A DNA stretch of 23,383 bases from JBFWYO01 sp050186335 (GCA_050186335.1 JBFWYO010000076.1:1-23383); one strand, 5' to 3'; shown: positions 8,264-15,436, counted from the stretch's first letter. Numbers and translations are program-made. Notes: generated by a model from the sequence alone, not told the origin.

Positions 8264-8618
8264 CGAAGCTTCCCTCGTCGGTCACGTATTTGACCGAGTT
8301 CGCGCCGGATAGCGAATAAAAAAGGCTGAACCGGGGCAAGCGCCGGACGCGGGGCGATATTTCCCGCCGACACCGTCGCGGCCGGTACTCGCGCACCGGT
8401 TAACCGGTGCGCGGTCGCTTAATCATGTTCGGAAAGCGAGATGCGGCGTACGCACGCCGCAGACTAAAAAGCGATTCCGCAGGACGGGCGGCGCTTTTGC
8501 GGGCCGCCCAAACGACTGCAGCTTCCGCCGGGGTGCCGACCGAAGCTGCTGTGCAGACGATGATCTTGTGCCGGCGCCGCCTGGCTCGTGCCAGGTGGGC
8601 GGCGCCGCAGGATGAATC
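8264..8618. other. 355-base non-coding gap downstream of rpsU
   Basis: No convincing gene is seen on either strand; short open frames here have no family resemblance or good ribosome site. The gap contains a 24-bp perfect palindrome (8390-8413) and a bulged GC hairpin just after rpsU. GGCGCCGCCTGGC (8573-8585) pairs with GCCAGG...CGGCGCC (8590-8606), and there is no T run on the minus strand. Confidence 0.6.
8390..8413. repeat. 24-bp perfect palindrome
   Basis: The half-site CGCGCACCGGTT is followed directly by its exact reverse complement with no spacer. It lies 127 bases upstream of the unknown gene's start and about 205 bases after rpsU. It may be an operator for a dimeric regulator, or a cruciform/terminator-like element. 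Confidence 0.6.
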
Positions 8619-8825
8619 TTAGAAGCCTTCGCGTTCCAGACGCTTGCGCGCCAATTTGCGCGCACGGCGAATCGCTTCCGCCTTTTCACGGGCTTTACGC
8701 TCGGACGGTTTTTCGTAATTCCGGCGCAGTTTCATTTCCCGAAACACACCCTCGCGCTGCATCTTCTTCTTGAGCGCTTTGAGGGCTTGGTCGACGTTAT
8801 TGTCGCGCACGATCACTTGAACGAT
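8619..8825 (-). CDS. rpsU: 30S ribosomal protein bS21
   Basis: A 68-residue small-subunit protein with strong similarity to alphaproteobacterial S21: VQVIVRDNNVDQALKALKKK, then REMKLRRNYEKPSERKA and a basic, arginine/lysine-rich C-terminal helix. S21 binds the 30S platform near the anti-Shine-Dalgarno region and helps translation start. The start is unusual. AGAGGAG (8834-8840, read on the minus strand) lies 8 bases before an ATC at 8823-8825, which would begin M-V-Q-V. No ATG is in place, and the first GTG (8814-8816) is 17 bases from the AGGAG. I therefore favour ATC; the alternative is 8619-8816 (65 residues). COQ9 is transcribed divergently. Confidence 0.9.
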   Translation of the reverse strand: MVQVIVRDNNVDQALKALKKKMQREGVFREMKLRRNYEKPSERKAREKAEAIRRARKLARKRLEREGF

Positions 8826-8901
8826 GGGTCGTACTCCTCTGTCGGAAGTTCCGGCCGGCAACAGCCGACCGCCGCAAGCCGAACCGGGATGCGGGGGGCG
8901 C

Positions 8902-8930
8902 TTATTAACACAAGGTGGGGGCCCTGTGAA
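8902..8930 (-). promoter_or_regulatory. Probable rpsU promoter
   Basis: On the minus strand TTCACA (8925-8930) and TAATAA (8902-8907) are spaced by 17 bases, giving a leader of about 70 bases before the S21 start. The leader can form GC-rich hairpins. Confidence 0.5.
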
Positions 8931-8941
8931 GCCGCCCGTTT

Positions 8942-8970
8942 TTGACCTGCCGGCGGTCCGGCTGTAAGGT
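8942..8970 (+). promoter_or_regulatory. Probable COQ9 promoter
   Basis: TTGACC (8942-8947) and TAAGGT (8965-8970) are spaced by 17 bases. The -35 box lies 11 bases from the -35 box of the divergent rpsU promoter. The -10 match is weak. Confidence 0.42.
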
Positions 8971-9038
8971 TGCAAATAGCGGGCCACCCCGGGCAACACT
9001 CGGCTTACCCGGGGATTGGCGTCACCAGGCGAGCGCTT

Positions 9039-9734
9039 ATGACCGAATCCGACCAGGACCAACGCCGGCGCGACCTTTTGACCGCCGCCCTGCCTCACGT
9101 GCCGTTCGACGGCTGGAGCCGGGCCGCCTTGATCGCCGGGGCCAAGGATCTCGGCCTATCCGGAGCCGAGGTCGAGCGCGCGTTTCCGGCCGGTCCGATC
9201 GACGCTATCCGCCTGTTCAGCGCCTTGGCCGACGAGCGTATGGTCGCCGTGGTCGCCGGCCTCGCCGGTACCGAAATGCGGTTGCGCGACCGTATTGTCG
9301 CCGGCATTCGCGCCCGCCTGGAAGATCAAGCCGATCACAAGGACCAGGTCCGCAAAGGGATGGGCGTGCTCGCCCTGCCGCAATATGCCGCGGTCGGCGC
9401 CAAGTGCCTGTATAACACCGTCAACCAGCTGTGGTACGCGGCGGGCGATAGCTCGACCGACCACAATTTCTATACCAAGCGCGCGCTGTTGACCGGCGTT
9501 TACGGCGCGACCGTCCTGTTCTGGCTGAGCGACGGCTCGGCCGGCCATGCCCGCACATGGGAGTTTTTAGGTCGGCGCATCGATGACGCGTTGCGGATTC
9601 CGAAAGCCGCGCTGCAGGGGCTCGAAGCGCTGCGCCACATCCCGACCGCGATTCCGAACCCGATCCGACTGGCCCGCAGCCTCGGCATTTTCCGCCAGTT
9701 GAGCTTTCACACCCGGCGCAGCGTTCGATTCTGA
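9039..9734 (+). CDS. COQ9 family protein
   Basis: A 231-residue protein of the COQ9 family; the bacterial branch was earlier called 'rpsU-divergently transcribed protein', which is exactly this arrangement. The N-terminal part (about 10-60) is a TetR-like helical bundle (RRDLLTAALPHVPFDGWSRAAL). The conserved core contains STDHNFYTKRALLTGVYGAT (139-158) and FWLSD. In eukaryotes COQ9 binds lipids and presents quinone intermediates to the hydroxylase COQ7, so a role in ubiquinone biosynthesis is likely. I chose the ATG at 9039 because upstream in-frame sequence (from 8970) is not family-like and overlaps the promoter. The ribosome site is weak (AGGCGAG). It converges on purK. Confidence 0.9.
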   Translation: MTESDQDQRRRDLLTAALPHVPFDGWSRAALIAGAKDLGLSGAEVERAFPAGPIDAIRLFSALADERMVAVVAGLAGTEMRLRDRIVAGIRARLEDQADHKDQVRKGMGVLALPQYAAVGAKCLYNTVNQLWYAAGDSSTDHNFYTKRALLTGVYGATVLFWLSDGSAGHARTWEFLGRRIDDALRIPKAALQGLEALRHIPTAIPNPIRLARSLGIFRQLSFHTRRSVRF

Positions 9735-9737
9735 CCC

Positions 9738-9874
9738 CGTGGTTCATGCTTCGAGGGTCATTGCGCGAGCACCTTTCGATGAGCTCGTTACAATGGAGCC
9801 TCATGGCGAGGTGCGACGGCGCGCGTAGCGCACCGGATCCTCGAACCGGGAGGCGGTCCAGCGTCGCGACCGCC
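9738..9874. repeat. Degenerate palindromic intergenic repeat
   Basis: The gap between COQ9 and purK is dense in imperfect inverted repeats. CCTCATGGCGAGGTGCG (9799-9815) faces CGCACC...CCTCGAACCGGGAGG (to 9853), with loops and bulges. TTCGAGG (9750-9756) is mirrored by CCTCGAA (9839-9845). GGCGGTC (9852-9858) pairs with GACCGCC (9868-9874). The CCTCATGG...CTCGAACC...GAGG layout resembles dispersed palindromes I recall from alphaproteobacterial genomes. Confidence 0.45.
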
Positions 9875-9875
9875 C

Positions 9876-10964
9876 CTACTCCCGGCGCGCAAAGATTTCC
9901 GTTATGTGGCCCATCTTTCGGCCGGGGCGGGCTTCGGTCTTTCCGTAGAGATGCACGCGCGCGTTGGAACGCTCGACCGCTTCGCGCCAGCGCTCCACGT
10001 CGTCGCCGATCAGGTTGGTCATGACCGCATCCGAATGCCGTTCCGGCGAGCCGAGCGGCAGGCCGCATACCGCGCGCACGTGCTGCTCAAATTGGCTGAC
10101 CAGGCAGGCATCGATGGTCCAATGGCCGGAATTGTGCGGCCGTGGCGCTAGTTCGTTGACCAGCAGGCGCCCGTCGCGTGTGACGAACATTTCGACCGCC
10201 ACCAGCCCGACCAGATCGAGCGCCACCGCGATGCGTTCGGCAATCGCGATCGCATCGCCGGCCAGCGCCGACGAAATCCGCGCCGGCGCCGTGGTGACCG
10301 AGAGAATATGATTTTTGTGGACGTTATCGACCGGCACGAACGCGCGCGCCTCGCCGTCGATGCCGCGCGCGACGATGACCGAGATTTCGCGCTCGAAATC
10401 GACGAAATCCTCTAGAATGCTGGGCACTTCGCCGATCGCGCGCCATGCCTCGGCCGGCGGCGTTTTGGGCCGGACGGTGACCTGGCCCTTGCCGTCGTAG
10501 CCGAGCCGGCGGGTTTTCAGGATCGCGCGTTCCGTCAGTTCGTTCAGCGCGGACTTGAGGTCGAACAGCTGGTCGATCTTCTGAAACGGTGCGGTCGGAA
10601 TGCCGTTTTCGCGCAGGAACGTCTTCTCGTTCCAACGGTCCTGGCAGGTCGCCAGAACGTCCGCGCTCGGCCGCGTCGGCACGAACGACGCGAGAAAGCG
10701 CAGCGTCGACACCGGGATGTTCTCGAATTCGACCGTGACGACCGCAACCGACCGCACGAACAGTTCCAGCGCCGCTTCGTCGTCGTAGGCCGCATGCGTG
10801 GTGCGCCAGGCGACGTGCGACGCGGGCGCGTCGACCTCGGGACAATAGACGTGCACGCGGTAGCCGAGTTCGGCTGCGGCGAGGGCCGTCATTCGACCCA
10901 ATTGGCCGCCGCCGAGCACGCCGATGACCGAACCCGGCGGCAGAATTGCCGGCGCGTCGTTCAT
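9876..10964 (-). CDS. purK: 5-(carboxyamino)imidazole ribonucleotide synthase
   Basis: A 362-residue ATP-grasp enzyme that converts AIR, bicarbonate and ATP to N5-CAIR in de novo purine synthesis. It has the N-terminal GVLGGGQLGRM (15-25), VEFENIP (78-84), the ATP-grasp lysine K150 in LKTRRLGYDGKGQ, EDFVDFEREISV (185-196) and the metal/substrate segment VNELAPRPHNSGHWTIDA (269-286). Length and motifs are complete. The start ATG overlaps the purE stop as ATGA (10961-10964), indicating translational coupling, and the product feeds directly to PurE. Confidence 0.96.
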   Translation of the reverse strand: MNDAPAILPPGSVIGVLGGGQLGRMTALAAAELGYRVHVYCPEVDAPASHVAWRTTHAAYDDEAALELFVRSVAVVTVEFENIPVSTLRFLASFVPTRPSADVLATCQDRWNEKTFLRENGIPTAPFQKIDQLFDLKSALNELTERAILKTRRLGYDGKGQVTVRPKTPPAEAWRAIGEVPSILEDFVDFEREISVIVARGIDGEARAFVPVDNVHKNHILSVTTAPARISSALAGDAIAIAERIAVALDLVGLVAVEMFVTRDGRLLVNELAPRPHNSGHWTIDACLVSQFEQHVRAVCGLPLGSPERHSDAVMTNLIGDDVERWREAVERSNARVHLYGKTEARPGRKMGHITEIFARRE

Positions 10965-11491
10965 CGCACGGGCTTTCGCGCAACGGACTTGGTCTGGGCG
11001 GCGCGGAAACGGTCAAGCGCCTTGGCGATCCGGGGATTTTCCAACGCCAGGATGGCGGCCGCGAGCAGGCCGGCGTTCTTGGCTCCGGCCGCGCCGATCG
11101 CCAGCGTTGCTACCGGCACGCCGCCCGGCATCTGATTGATCGACAGCAGCGAATCGAGCCCCTGCAGGGATTTCGTCTCCACCGGTACGCCGAGCACCGG
11201 CAAAGCGGTCATCGAGGCGGCCATGCCCGGAAGATGCGCGGCGCCGCCCGCGCCGGCAATGATCACCTTAAAGCCGGCCGCCCGCGCGCCCTTGGCGAAC
11301 GCGAACAACCGGTCGGGCGTGCGGTGCGCGGAGACGATGCGGGTATCGCAGACGATCCCCAGTTCGGCCAGGACATCCGCCGCGTGCTTCATGGTCGGCC
11401 AATCGGACTGGCTGCCCATTATGATGGCGATCTGGGCCCCAGTTGGCGATTTGCCGCCAAATCGCCCGGCTTTCGCGCTCGGCCTCGGCAT
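10961..11491 (-). CDS. purE: N5-carboxyaminoimidazole ribonucleotide mutase
   Basis: A 176-residue class I PurE that rearranges N5-CAIR to CAIR. It has IMGSQSDWPTM (24-34), the catalytic SAHRTP (54-59, His56), AGAGGAAHLPGM (79-90) and PVLGVPVETKSLQGLDSL. The first about 18 residues (MPRPSAKAGRFGGKSPTG) precede the usual start of the fold and are probably a disordered tail. The ATG at 11491 is supported by GGGGAG 5 bases upstream. It is the first gene of the purE-purK operon. Confidence 0.96.
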   Translation of the reverse strand: MPRPSAKAGRFGGKSPTGAQIAIIMGSQSDWPTMKHAADVLAELGIVCDTRIVSAHRTPDRLFAFAKGARAAGFKVIIAGAGGAAHLPGMAASMTALPVLGVPVETKSLQGLDSLLSINQMPGGVPVATLAIGAAGAKNAGLLAAAILALENPRIAKALDRFRAAQTKSVARKPVR

Positions 11492-11537
11492 CGATACTCC
11501 CCCCGCAATCCCCGCCCCAGCCCGCGGGAAGCGGCGG

Positions 11538-11565
11538 ATTATAGAGACGCGCGGCGGATCGACAA
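11538..11565 (-). promoter_or_regulatory. Promoter of purE-purK
   Basis: On the minus strand a TTGTCG -35 box (11560-11565) and a perfect TATAAT -10 box (11538-11543) are spaced by 16 bases. They predict transcription starting about 40 bases before the purE ATG. Confidence 0.65.
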
Positions 11566-11600
11566 GCGGATGCCAATAAGAAAAATGCGCCGTGGCCGTA

Positions 11601-11630
11601 TTAACCAGTTCTTGAGTGTTGTTTTATAGG
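11601..11630 (+). promoter_or_regulatory. Possible promoter of the GGDEF gene
   Basis: TTAACC (11601-11606) and TATAGG (11625-11630) are spaced by 18 bases in an AT-richer stretch about 65 bases before the ATG. The match to consensus is modest. Confidence 0.3.
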
Positions 11631-11695
11631 GTTTCGAGTATGCAATCGCGCCTGTATCGGCGTTTTTGGCGGGCGCGGCAATCAGTCGGGGCGAC

Positions 11696-12349
11696 ATGAA
11701 AATACCGATGCGACAAGGCGAGGCGAAGGTTGTTCCGCTCGACCGGGCCATCCCGGCCACGCGTGAACGCGACTGGATGAGTGCGGAAATCAACCGACTG
11801 CGCGATGCGCTGACCAAGGCGCGCGACCGCATCGTCCAGCTGGAACGCCTGGCAGACCAGGACAGCTTGGTGCCGGCATTCAACCGCCGCGCCTTTGTGC
11901 GCGAACTGGACCGCTGGCTATCGTTCAAGCGCCGCTACGGCGCCAACGTTGCGGTGCTGTTCTTCGATCTCAACCACATGAAAACCATCAACGACACGCT
12001 CGGCCATTCCGCCGGCGATGCCGCCTTGGCGCAGATCGCCGAATTGCTGCGCCGCCACGTGCGCGAGACCGACATCGTCGGACGGCTGGGCGGCGACGAG
12101 TACGCCGTGCTGCTGATGAATGCCGGCATCGCCACGGCCCGTGCCAAGGCGTCGGATCTGGCGCAGTGCATTCGCGAAACGGCGTTCCACTGGCAAGGCT
12201 GGAAGGTACCGCTCGATGTCGCATACGGCGCCTACGAGCCGTCGGTCGACGATACTGCGGAGGCGGCGCTGCACGCGGCAGATCAGGTGATGTACGAGCG
12301 CAAGGAACAGATGCGCGCCGAACGTCGAGCCGCCGACCTCAAGCAATAA
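11696..12349 (+). CDS. Small soluble GGDEF-domain protein (putative diguanylate cyclase)
   Basis: A 217-residue protein with a short helical/coiled-coil N-terminus (about 24-55, SAEINRLRDALTKARDRIVQ) followed by one GGDEF domain. DLNHMKTINDTLGHSAGD (91-108) binds Mg and substrate. The active-site loop is RLGGDEYAVLL, with GGDEY at 132-136 (Tyr replaces the final Phe, usually tolerated). RETD (123-126), five residues before GGDEY, fits the RxxD inhibitory site for cyclic di-GMP. There is no membrane segment and no sensor domain. The ATG at 11696 is preferred over an in-frame TTG at 11666; the ribosome site is weak in both cases. It converges on a DUF465 gene and overlaps its end by 11 bases. 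Confidence 0.85.
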   Translation: MKIPMRQGEAKVVPLDRAIPATRERDWMSAEINRLRDALTKARDRIVQLERLADQDSLVPAFNRRAFVRELDRWLSFKRRYGANVAVLFFDLNHMKTINDTLGHSAGDAALAQIAELLRRHVRETDIVGRLGGDEYAVLLMNAGIATARAKASDLAQCIRETAFHWQGWKVPLDVAYGAYEPSVDDTAEAALHAADQVMYERKEQMRAERRAADLKQ

Positions 12350-12551
12350 TATCCGGCGTGAGCACGCTGCGGACCCGCTCCATCTGATCCTTGAGCGCCA
12401 GCTTGCGCTTCTTCAAGCGCTGCAGTTGCAGCTGATCGTAGGGAAATTTCTCGATCAAACGGGCGATGACGTCGTCCAGATCGCGGTGTTCCGTCTCCAG
12501 CGCGGCCAATTTGCCGCGCAGCGCCGCTTCCTGCTCGTTCGTCAACCGCAT
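12339..12551 (-). CDS. YdcH/DUF465 family small protein
   Basis: A 70-residue, highly charged, helical-hairpin protein of the DUF465 (YdcH) type. It contains LTNEQEAALRGKLAALETEH, EHRDLDDVIARLIEK and a conserved LQLQRLKKRKLALKDQM core. The function of the family is unknown, and it is common in alphaproteobacteria. The frame is open further upstream (to 12974), but that part is antisense to the TIGR02444 gene and not family-like, so the ATG at 12551 is chosen. Its ribosome site is poor (GGAG 19 bases away). The stop lies inside the 3' end of the convergent GGDEF gene. Confidence 0.82.
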   Translation of the reverse strand: MRLTNEQEAALRGKLAALETEHRDLDDVIARLIEKFPYDQLQLQRLKKRKLALKDQMERVRSVLTPDIIA

Positions 12552-12723
12552 CGCGTAACTGAACCCATCTCTCCGCCGGCCGAAGGCTGAACTGCAGCCC
12601 CAATACCGCTTCCCCGCAAACTTAGCAAATCCCCGGCGGCGCGCCACGGCGAAAGATGCCGCCGGTCGAAGAATCGCGCGGGTTCCACAGCGCCGGGCGG
12701 ACGCGCTATGCTGACTCCACGCC

Positions 12724-13296
12724 ATGGATTTTCCCGCCAACCCGTTCTGGAACTTTTCGCTCGAACTGTACCGCGCTCCTAACGTCGCGCAGGCTTGCCT
12801 CGCGCTGCAGGAACGCCACGGCATCGACGTCAACTTCCTGTTCTTTTGCGTCTGGCTTGGCCGCACCGGCCATGGTCCGTACACGCGTAACGATATCGCC
12901 GCGTTCGCCGACCGTGTGGCGCCGTGGCACGAAGCCGTCGTCAAGCCGTTGCGCGCGGTGCGCCGGCGAATCAAGGACCCGGTCGGCGCCGAGAATCGAG
13001 ACCTGGCTCTGGCCTACCGTCAGCGCGTGCAGAAGATCGAAATCGACGCTGAGCACGTCGAACAGGTGACGCTATTCGAAGCGGTCGCCCAGGCGACGCC
13101 GCGCGCCCAGGAACCGGCCATGGCGGCGGATTCGGCGGCGCGCAACGTCATGCATTATTTTGCCTTGCTCGGCCGCCGGCCGACCGCTGGGGACGTGGCC
13201 GATTTGAAGCTCATCCTGGGCGCCGCGTTCGCCGCGCTGACGCCGGAGCAAGTGACTGTTCTGGCGGATTTTTTCTTCGATCGAGCGGCCCTTTAA
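12724..13296 (+). CDS. TIGR02444 family protein
   Basis: A 190-residue protein that matches, from memory, the TIGR02444 family. It has an N-terminal NPFWNFSLELYRAPNVAQAC and the motif ERHGIDVNFLFFCVWLG (30-46), followed by a helical region. The family is of unknown function and found mostly in proteobacteria. There is no signal peptide or membrane helix. The ATG at 12724 directly gives the family's typical start, but no clear Shine-Dalgarno is present. The C-terminal third (about 130-190, ending TVLADFFFDRAAL) is beyond the part I recall for the family and could be an added helical domain. A second DUF465 gene follows on the same strand. Confidence 0.75.
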   Translation: MDFPANPFWNFSLELYRAPNVAQACLALQERHGIDVNFLFFCVWLGRTGHGPYTRNDIAAFADRVAPWHEAVVKPLRAVRRRIKDPVGAENRDLALAYRQRVQKIEIDAEHVEQVTLFEAVAQATPRAQEPAMAADSAARNVMHYFALLGRRPTAGDVADLKLILGAAFAALTPEQVTVLADFFFDRAAL

Positions 13297-13376
13297 GCGC
13301 GGCCCTGGACATCCCAGATATCAAGAGTAAGCTTTTAATGCCGGAAGGCAGTTCGTAACAACGTTCGGAGGTCATG

Positions 13377-13544
13377 ATGTCCAAAGAACAGCGGATCGAA
13401 ACGCTGCGTACCCGCCACGCCGAATTGGAACGGCGCATCGGCCAAGAGAATAGCCGACCCCACCCCGACGACGCATCCGTCGTTCAGTTGAAAAAAGAAA
13501 AGCTGCGAATAAAGGAAGAGATCACTCAGCTTCAGGCGCACTGA
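13377..13544 (+). CDS. Second YdcH/DUF465-like small protein
   Basis: A 55-residue charged helical protein: MSKEQRIETLRTRHAELERR, a short acidic turn (PHPDDASV), then LKKEKLRIKEEITQL. The two-helix pattern with a central D..V..LKKEKL..KEE is typical of short DUF465 proteins. The ribosome site GGAGG (13367-13371) lies 5 bases before this ATG and only 2 before the adjacent in-frame ATG at 13374, which decides the start. The function is unknown. It is followed by an intrinsic terminator. Confidence 0.8.
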   Translation: MSKEQRIETLRTRHAELERRIGQENSRPHPDDASVVQLKKEKLRIKEEITQLQAH

Positions 13545-13621
13545 GGCCGCTTCTCCCGGTTCCGCAGTCGATTGGATGCTGCTTGCAGCGCGCGACGCTG
13601 CAAAGATGGGCTCTTATATGC

Positions 13622-13659
13622 CGGCCTCGCCCCTTTCGGAGCGGGGCCGAAGTTTTTTT
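13622..13659 (+). terminator. Intrinsic terminator after the small DUF465 gene
   Basis: A 12-bp stem with one wobble and one mismatch, CGGCCTCGCCCC (13622-13633) with GGAGCGGGGCCG (13638-13649), closes a TTTC loop. It is followed by AAG and seven T (13653-13659). An additional 8-bp hairpin TTGCAGCG/CGCTGCAA (13583-13603) lies just upstream. Confidence 0.8.
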
Positions 13660-13664
13660 GGCGG

Positions 13665-15266
13665 TTACGACTTTGCGGCCGCTTCGCCCGAGCCAAGCAG
13701 CATTTTGGCCCGCTCGCGCAACTTGGTGCGTTGAATCTTGAGTCCATTGGCGCTTTCCGCCATCGGAAAGGCGTCGAGCGGCACGATGCGCAGCGGCACC
13801 TTGAATTTCGCCATCGTCTCCCGGCACAAGGCAAGCGCGGCCGCCTCGTCGAACGCCGCAGGCCCGCGCAACGTCACGAACGCAAACGGCTTGGCGCCCT
13901 GATCGGTCGTCACCGCGACGATCTGACACTCGGCCACACCGGGCGCGCGTTCGACCACGGCTGCAATTTCCGCGGGATTGACCAGAAATCCGCCGAGCCG
14001 CAGCGCGTCGCCCATGCGCGCGAGAAACACGAACCCGTCGTCGGTCGTGTAGCCGAGGTCGCCGGTGCGCACATAGCCGTCGTCGGTCAACGCCGCCGCC
14101 GTCGCCGCCGGGTCGCCGAAATATTCCGACATTTGACTCGGCCCGCGCAGTTCCAGCTCGCCGGGCTGATCGTGTGCGAGTATGGCGCCGGACTCCGGGT
14201 CGCGGGCGCGCGCGGCTGCCGACGCCGAGACCGGCACGCCGCCCGCCAGCGCCCGCCGCGCCGGCGCTGCCGTGGCCGGTTGCGCCGCGAACAGCGCCTG
14301 CACTTCGCTCATACCGTAGAGGCCGACGAACGGCACGTTGAGCTTATCGCCGGCCTCGATGAGTGGCGCCGGATCGCCGTTGAAGGCGGCGAAACCGCAC
14401 ATCCGGAGCCCGTCGAACGGGCGGTCGCCGTTTGCTTCGAGGATCCGCCGGTACATGTCGTCGGTGCCGAACAGATGCGTGGCTTGGCGCGCGCGGACAA
14501 CCTTAAGCGCCGCGGCGGCGTCGAAACTTTCCAGCAGGCTCAGCGCACGCCCCGCCGCCAGCGTCGCCATCGCCTGGGAGAAGCCGAACACGCCGCAGAA
14601 CGGCAGCATCTGCACCGGATGCGTATCGGCGGCGGCAAGGCCGAACGCGCGCGCAACATCCGCCGCGTGGCGCGCCAGACTGCGTTGCGTGTGGAGCACG
14701 AATTTCGGCGCCTTGGTGGTGCCCGAAGTGGTGAAGATTGCCGCGCCCGCATTCGCGCGTGCGCGGTCTTCGGTCATCGGCGGCATGGCGGCGAGCGCTT
14801 CAAAAGAAACGGCCGGCAGACCGGCGAGCGAAGCCGGCGCCGCATCGCCTTCGACGATCAGCCGCTCCAGCGACGGCCATGCCGACGCTTCGATCTGCGT
14901 CAGAATGCCGGCAAAATCGATGCCCTTGAAGCCGGGCGCCAGCACCAGAAACCGGCAGCCGCTGCGCCCGACGATGTCGGCCACTTCGACTTGGCGGAAG
15001 CGCGTGTTGACCGCGACGACGATGCACGCGAGGCGCGCCGCGGCGAAAATCAGCTCGAGCCAGGCGGGACGGTTGGGCAGCCAGACCGCGATCCGGTCGC
15101 CCGGCCGCACGCCGAGGGACGCGAGGCCGGTGGCCAATCGCGCCGCGCGGTCGGCGAGTGTGGCGTAGGTGATGGTGCGGTCGTTGAAATAGATCGCGGG
15201 CGCGTCGGTAGCGCGCGCGGCGAGCAGCGCGGTGAGCGTGTCGGGAGGTGGTTCGGGAGCGCTCAC
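13665..15266 (-). CDS. AMP-forming acyl-CoA synthetase (ligase), class I adenylate-forming family
   Basis: A 533-residue enzyme of the family that activates carboxylic acids to acyl-AMP and then acyl-CoA. It has the P-loop-like IFTTSGTTKAPKFV, the adenine-binding GLYGMSEVQALF, YVRTGDLG and the hinge segment LGGFLVNPAEIA. The C-terminal lysine lies in ANGLKIQRTKLRE (K510), the adenylation lysine position. Fatty or aromatic acids are both possible substrates; the sequence does not decide. The start is the GTG at 15266 with GAGG 5 bases upstream. It lies downstream of another acyl-CoA ligase gene on the same strand, but a 184-base gap filled by a palindromic repeat separates them, so they may be separate units. 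Confidence 0.85.
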   Translation of the reverse strand: MSAPEPPPDTLTALLAARATDAPAIYFNDRTITYATLADRAARLATGLASLGVRPGDRIAVWLPNRPAWLELIFAAARLACIVVAVNTRFRQVEVADIVGRSGCRFLVLAPGFKGIDFAGILTQIEASAWPSLERLIVEGDAAPASLAGLPAVSFEALAAMPPMTEDRARANAGAAIFTTSGTTKAPKFVLHTQRSLARHAADVARAFGLAAADTHPVQMLPFCGVFGFSQAMATLAAGRALSLLESFDAAAALKVVRARQATHLFGTDDMYRRILEANGDRPFDGLRMCGFAAFNGDPAPLIEAGDKLNVPFVGLYGMSEVQALFAAQPATAAPARRALAGGVPVSASAAARARDPESGAILAHDQPGELELRGPSQMSEYFGDPAATAAALTDDGYVRTGDLGYTTDDGFVFLARMGDALRLGGFLVNPAEIAAVVERAPGVAECQIVAVTTDQGAKPFAFVTLRGPAAFDEAAALALCRETMAKFKVPLRIVPLDAFPMAESANGLKIQRTKLRERAKMLLGSGEAAAKS

Positions 15267-15285
15267 GAAAACCTCGCGTGCGGCC

Positions 15286-15436
15286 CATCCTTCGATACGC
15301 GCCCCGTTCGCTTCGCTCCGGGTCGCTACTCAGGATGAGGTTTGCTTTTTAGACGTTCCTAACATCCAGCCTCATCCTGAGTAGCGCGTCCTTACGCGCG
15401 TATCGTCCTTCGACAAGCTCAGGATGAGGGGATGGG
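15286..15436. repeat. Dispersed palindromic repeat, copy A
   Basis: This bipartite element fills the gap between two ligase genes. Half one starts CATCCTTCGATACGCGC and ends CTACTCAGGATGAGG (15326-15340). After a 29-base AT-richer spacer, half two starts CCTCATCCTGAGTAG (15370-15384). Within half two, CCTCATCCTGAG pairs perfectly with CTCAGGATGAGG near its end and encloses two smaller hairpins. Bases 15369-15436 are identical to 20429-20496. Confidence 0.85.

Noticed and set aside
8407..8622. 71-codon plus-strand open frame in the rpsU downstream gap
   Set aside because: It is arginine/alanine-rich, starts inside the palindrome, has no ribosome site and matches no family.
8826..9098. Upstream extension of the rpsU frame
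   Set aside because: It would run through the ribosome site and promoter and into the COQ9 gene; S21 has no such N-terminus.
12552..12974. Upstream extension of the minus-strand DUF465 frame
   Set aside because: It overlaps the TIGR02444 gene in antisense; the family starts at the ATG at 12551.
13572..15338. 588-codon plus-strand open frame
   Set aside because: It is antisense to the acyl-CoA synthetase, is arginine-rich and low in hydrophobic order, and has no motif.
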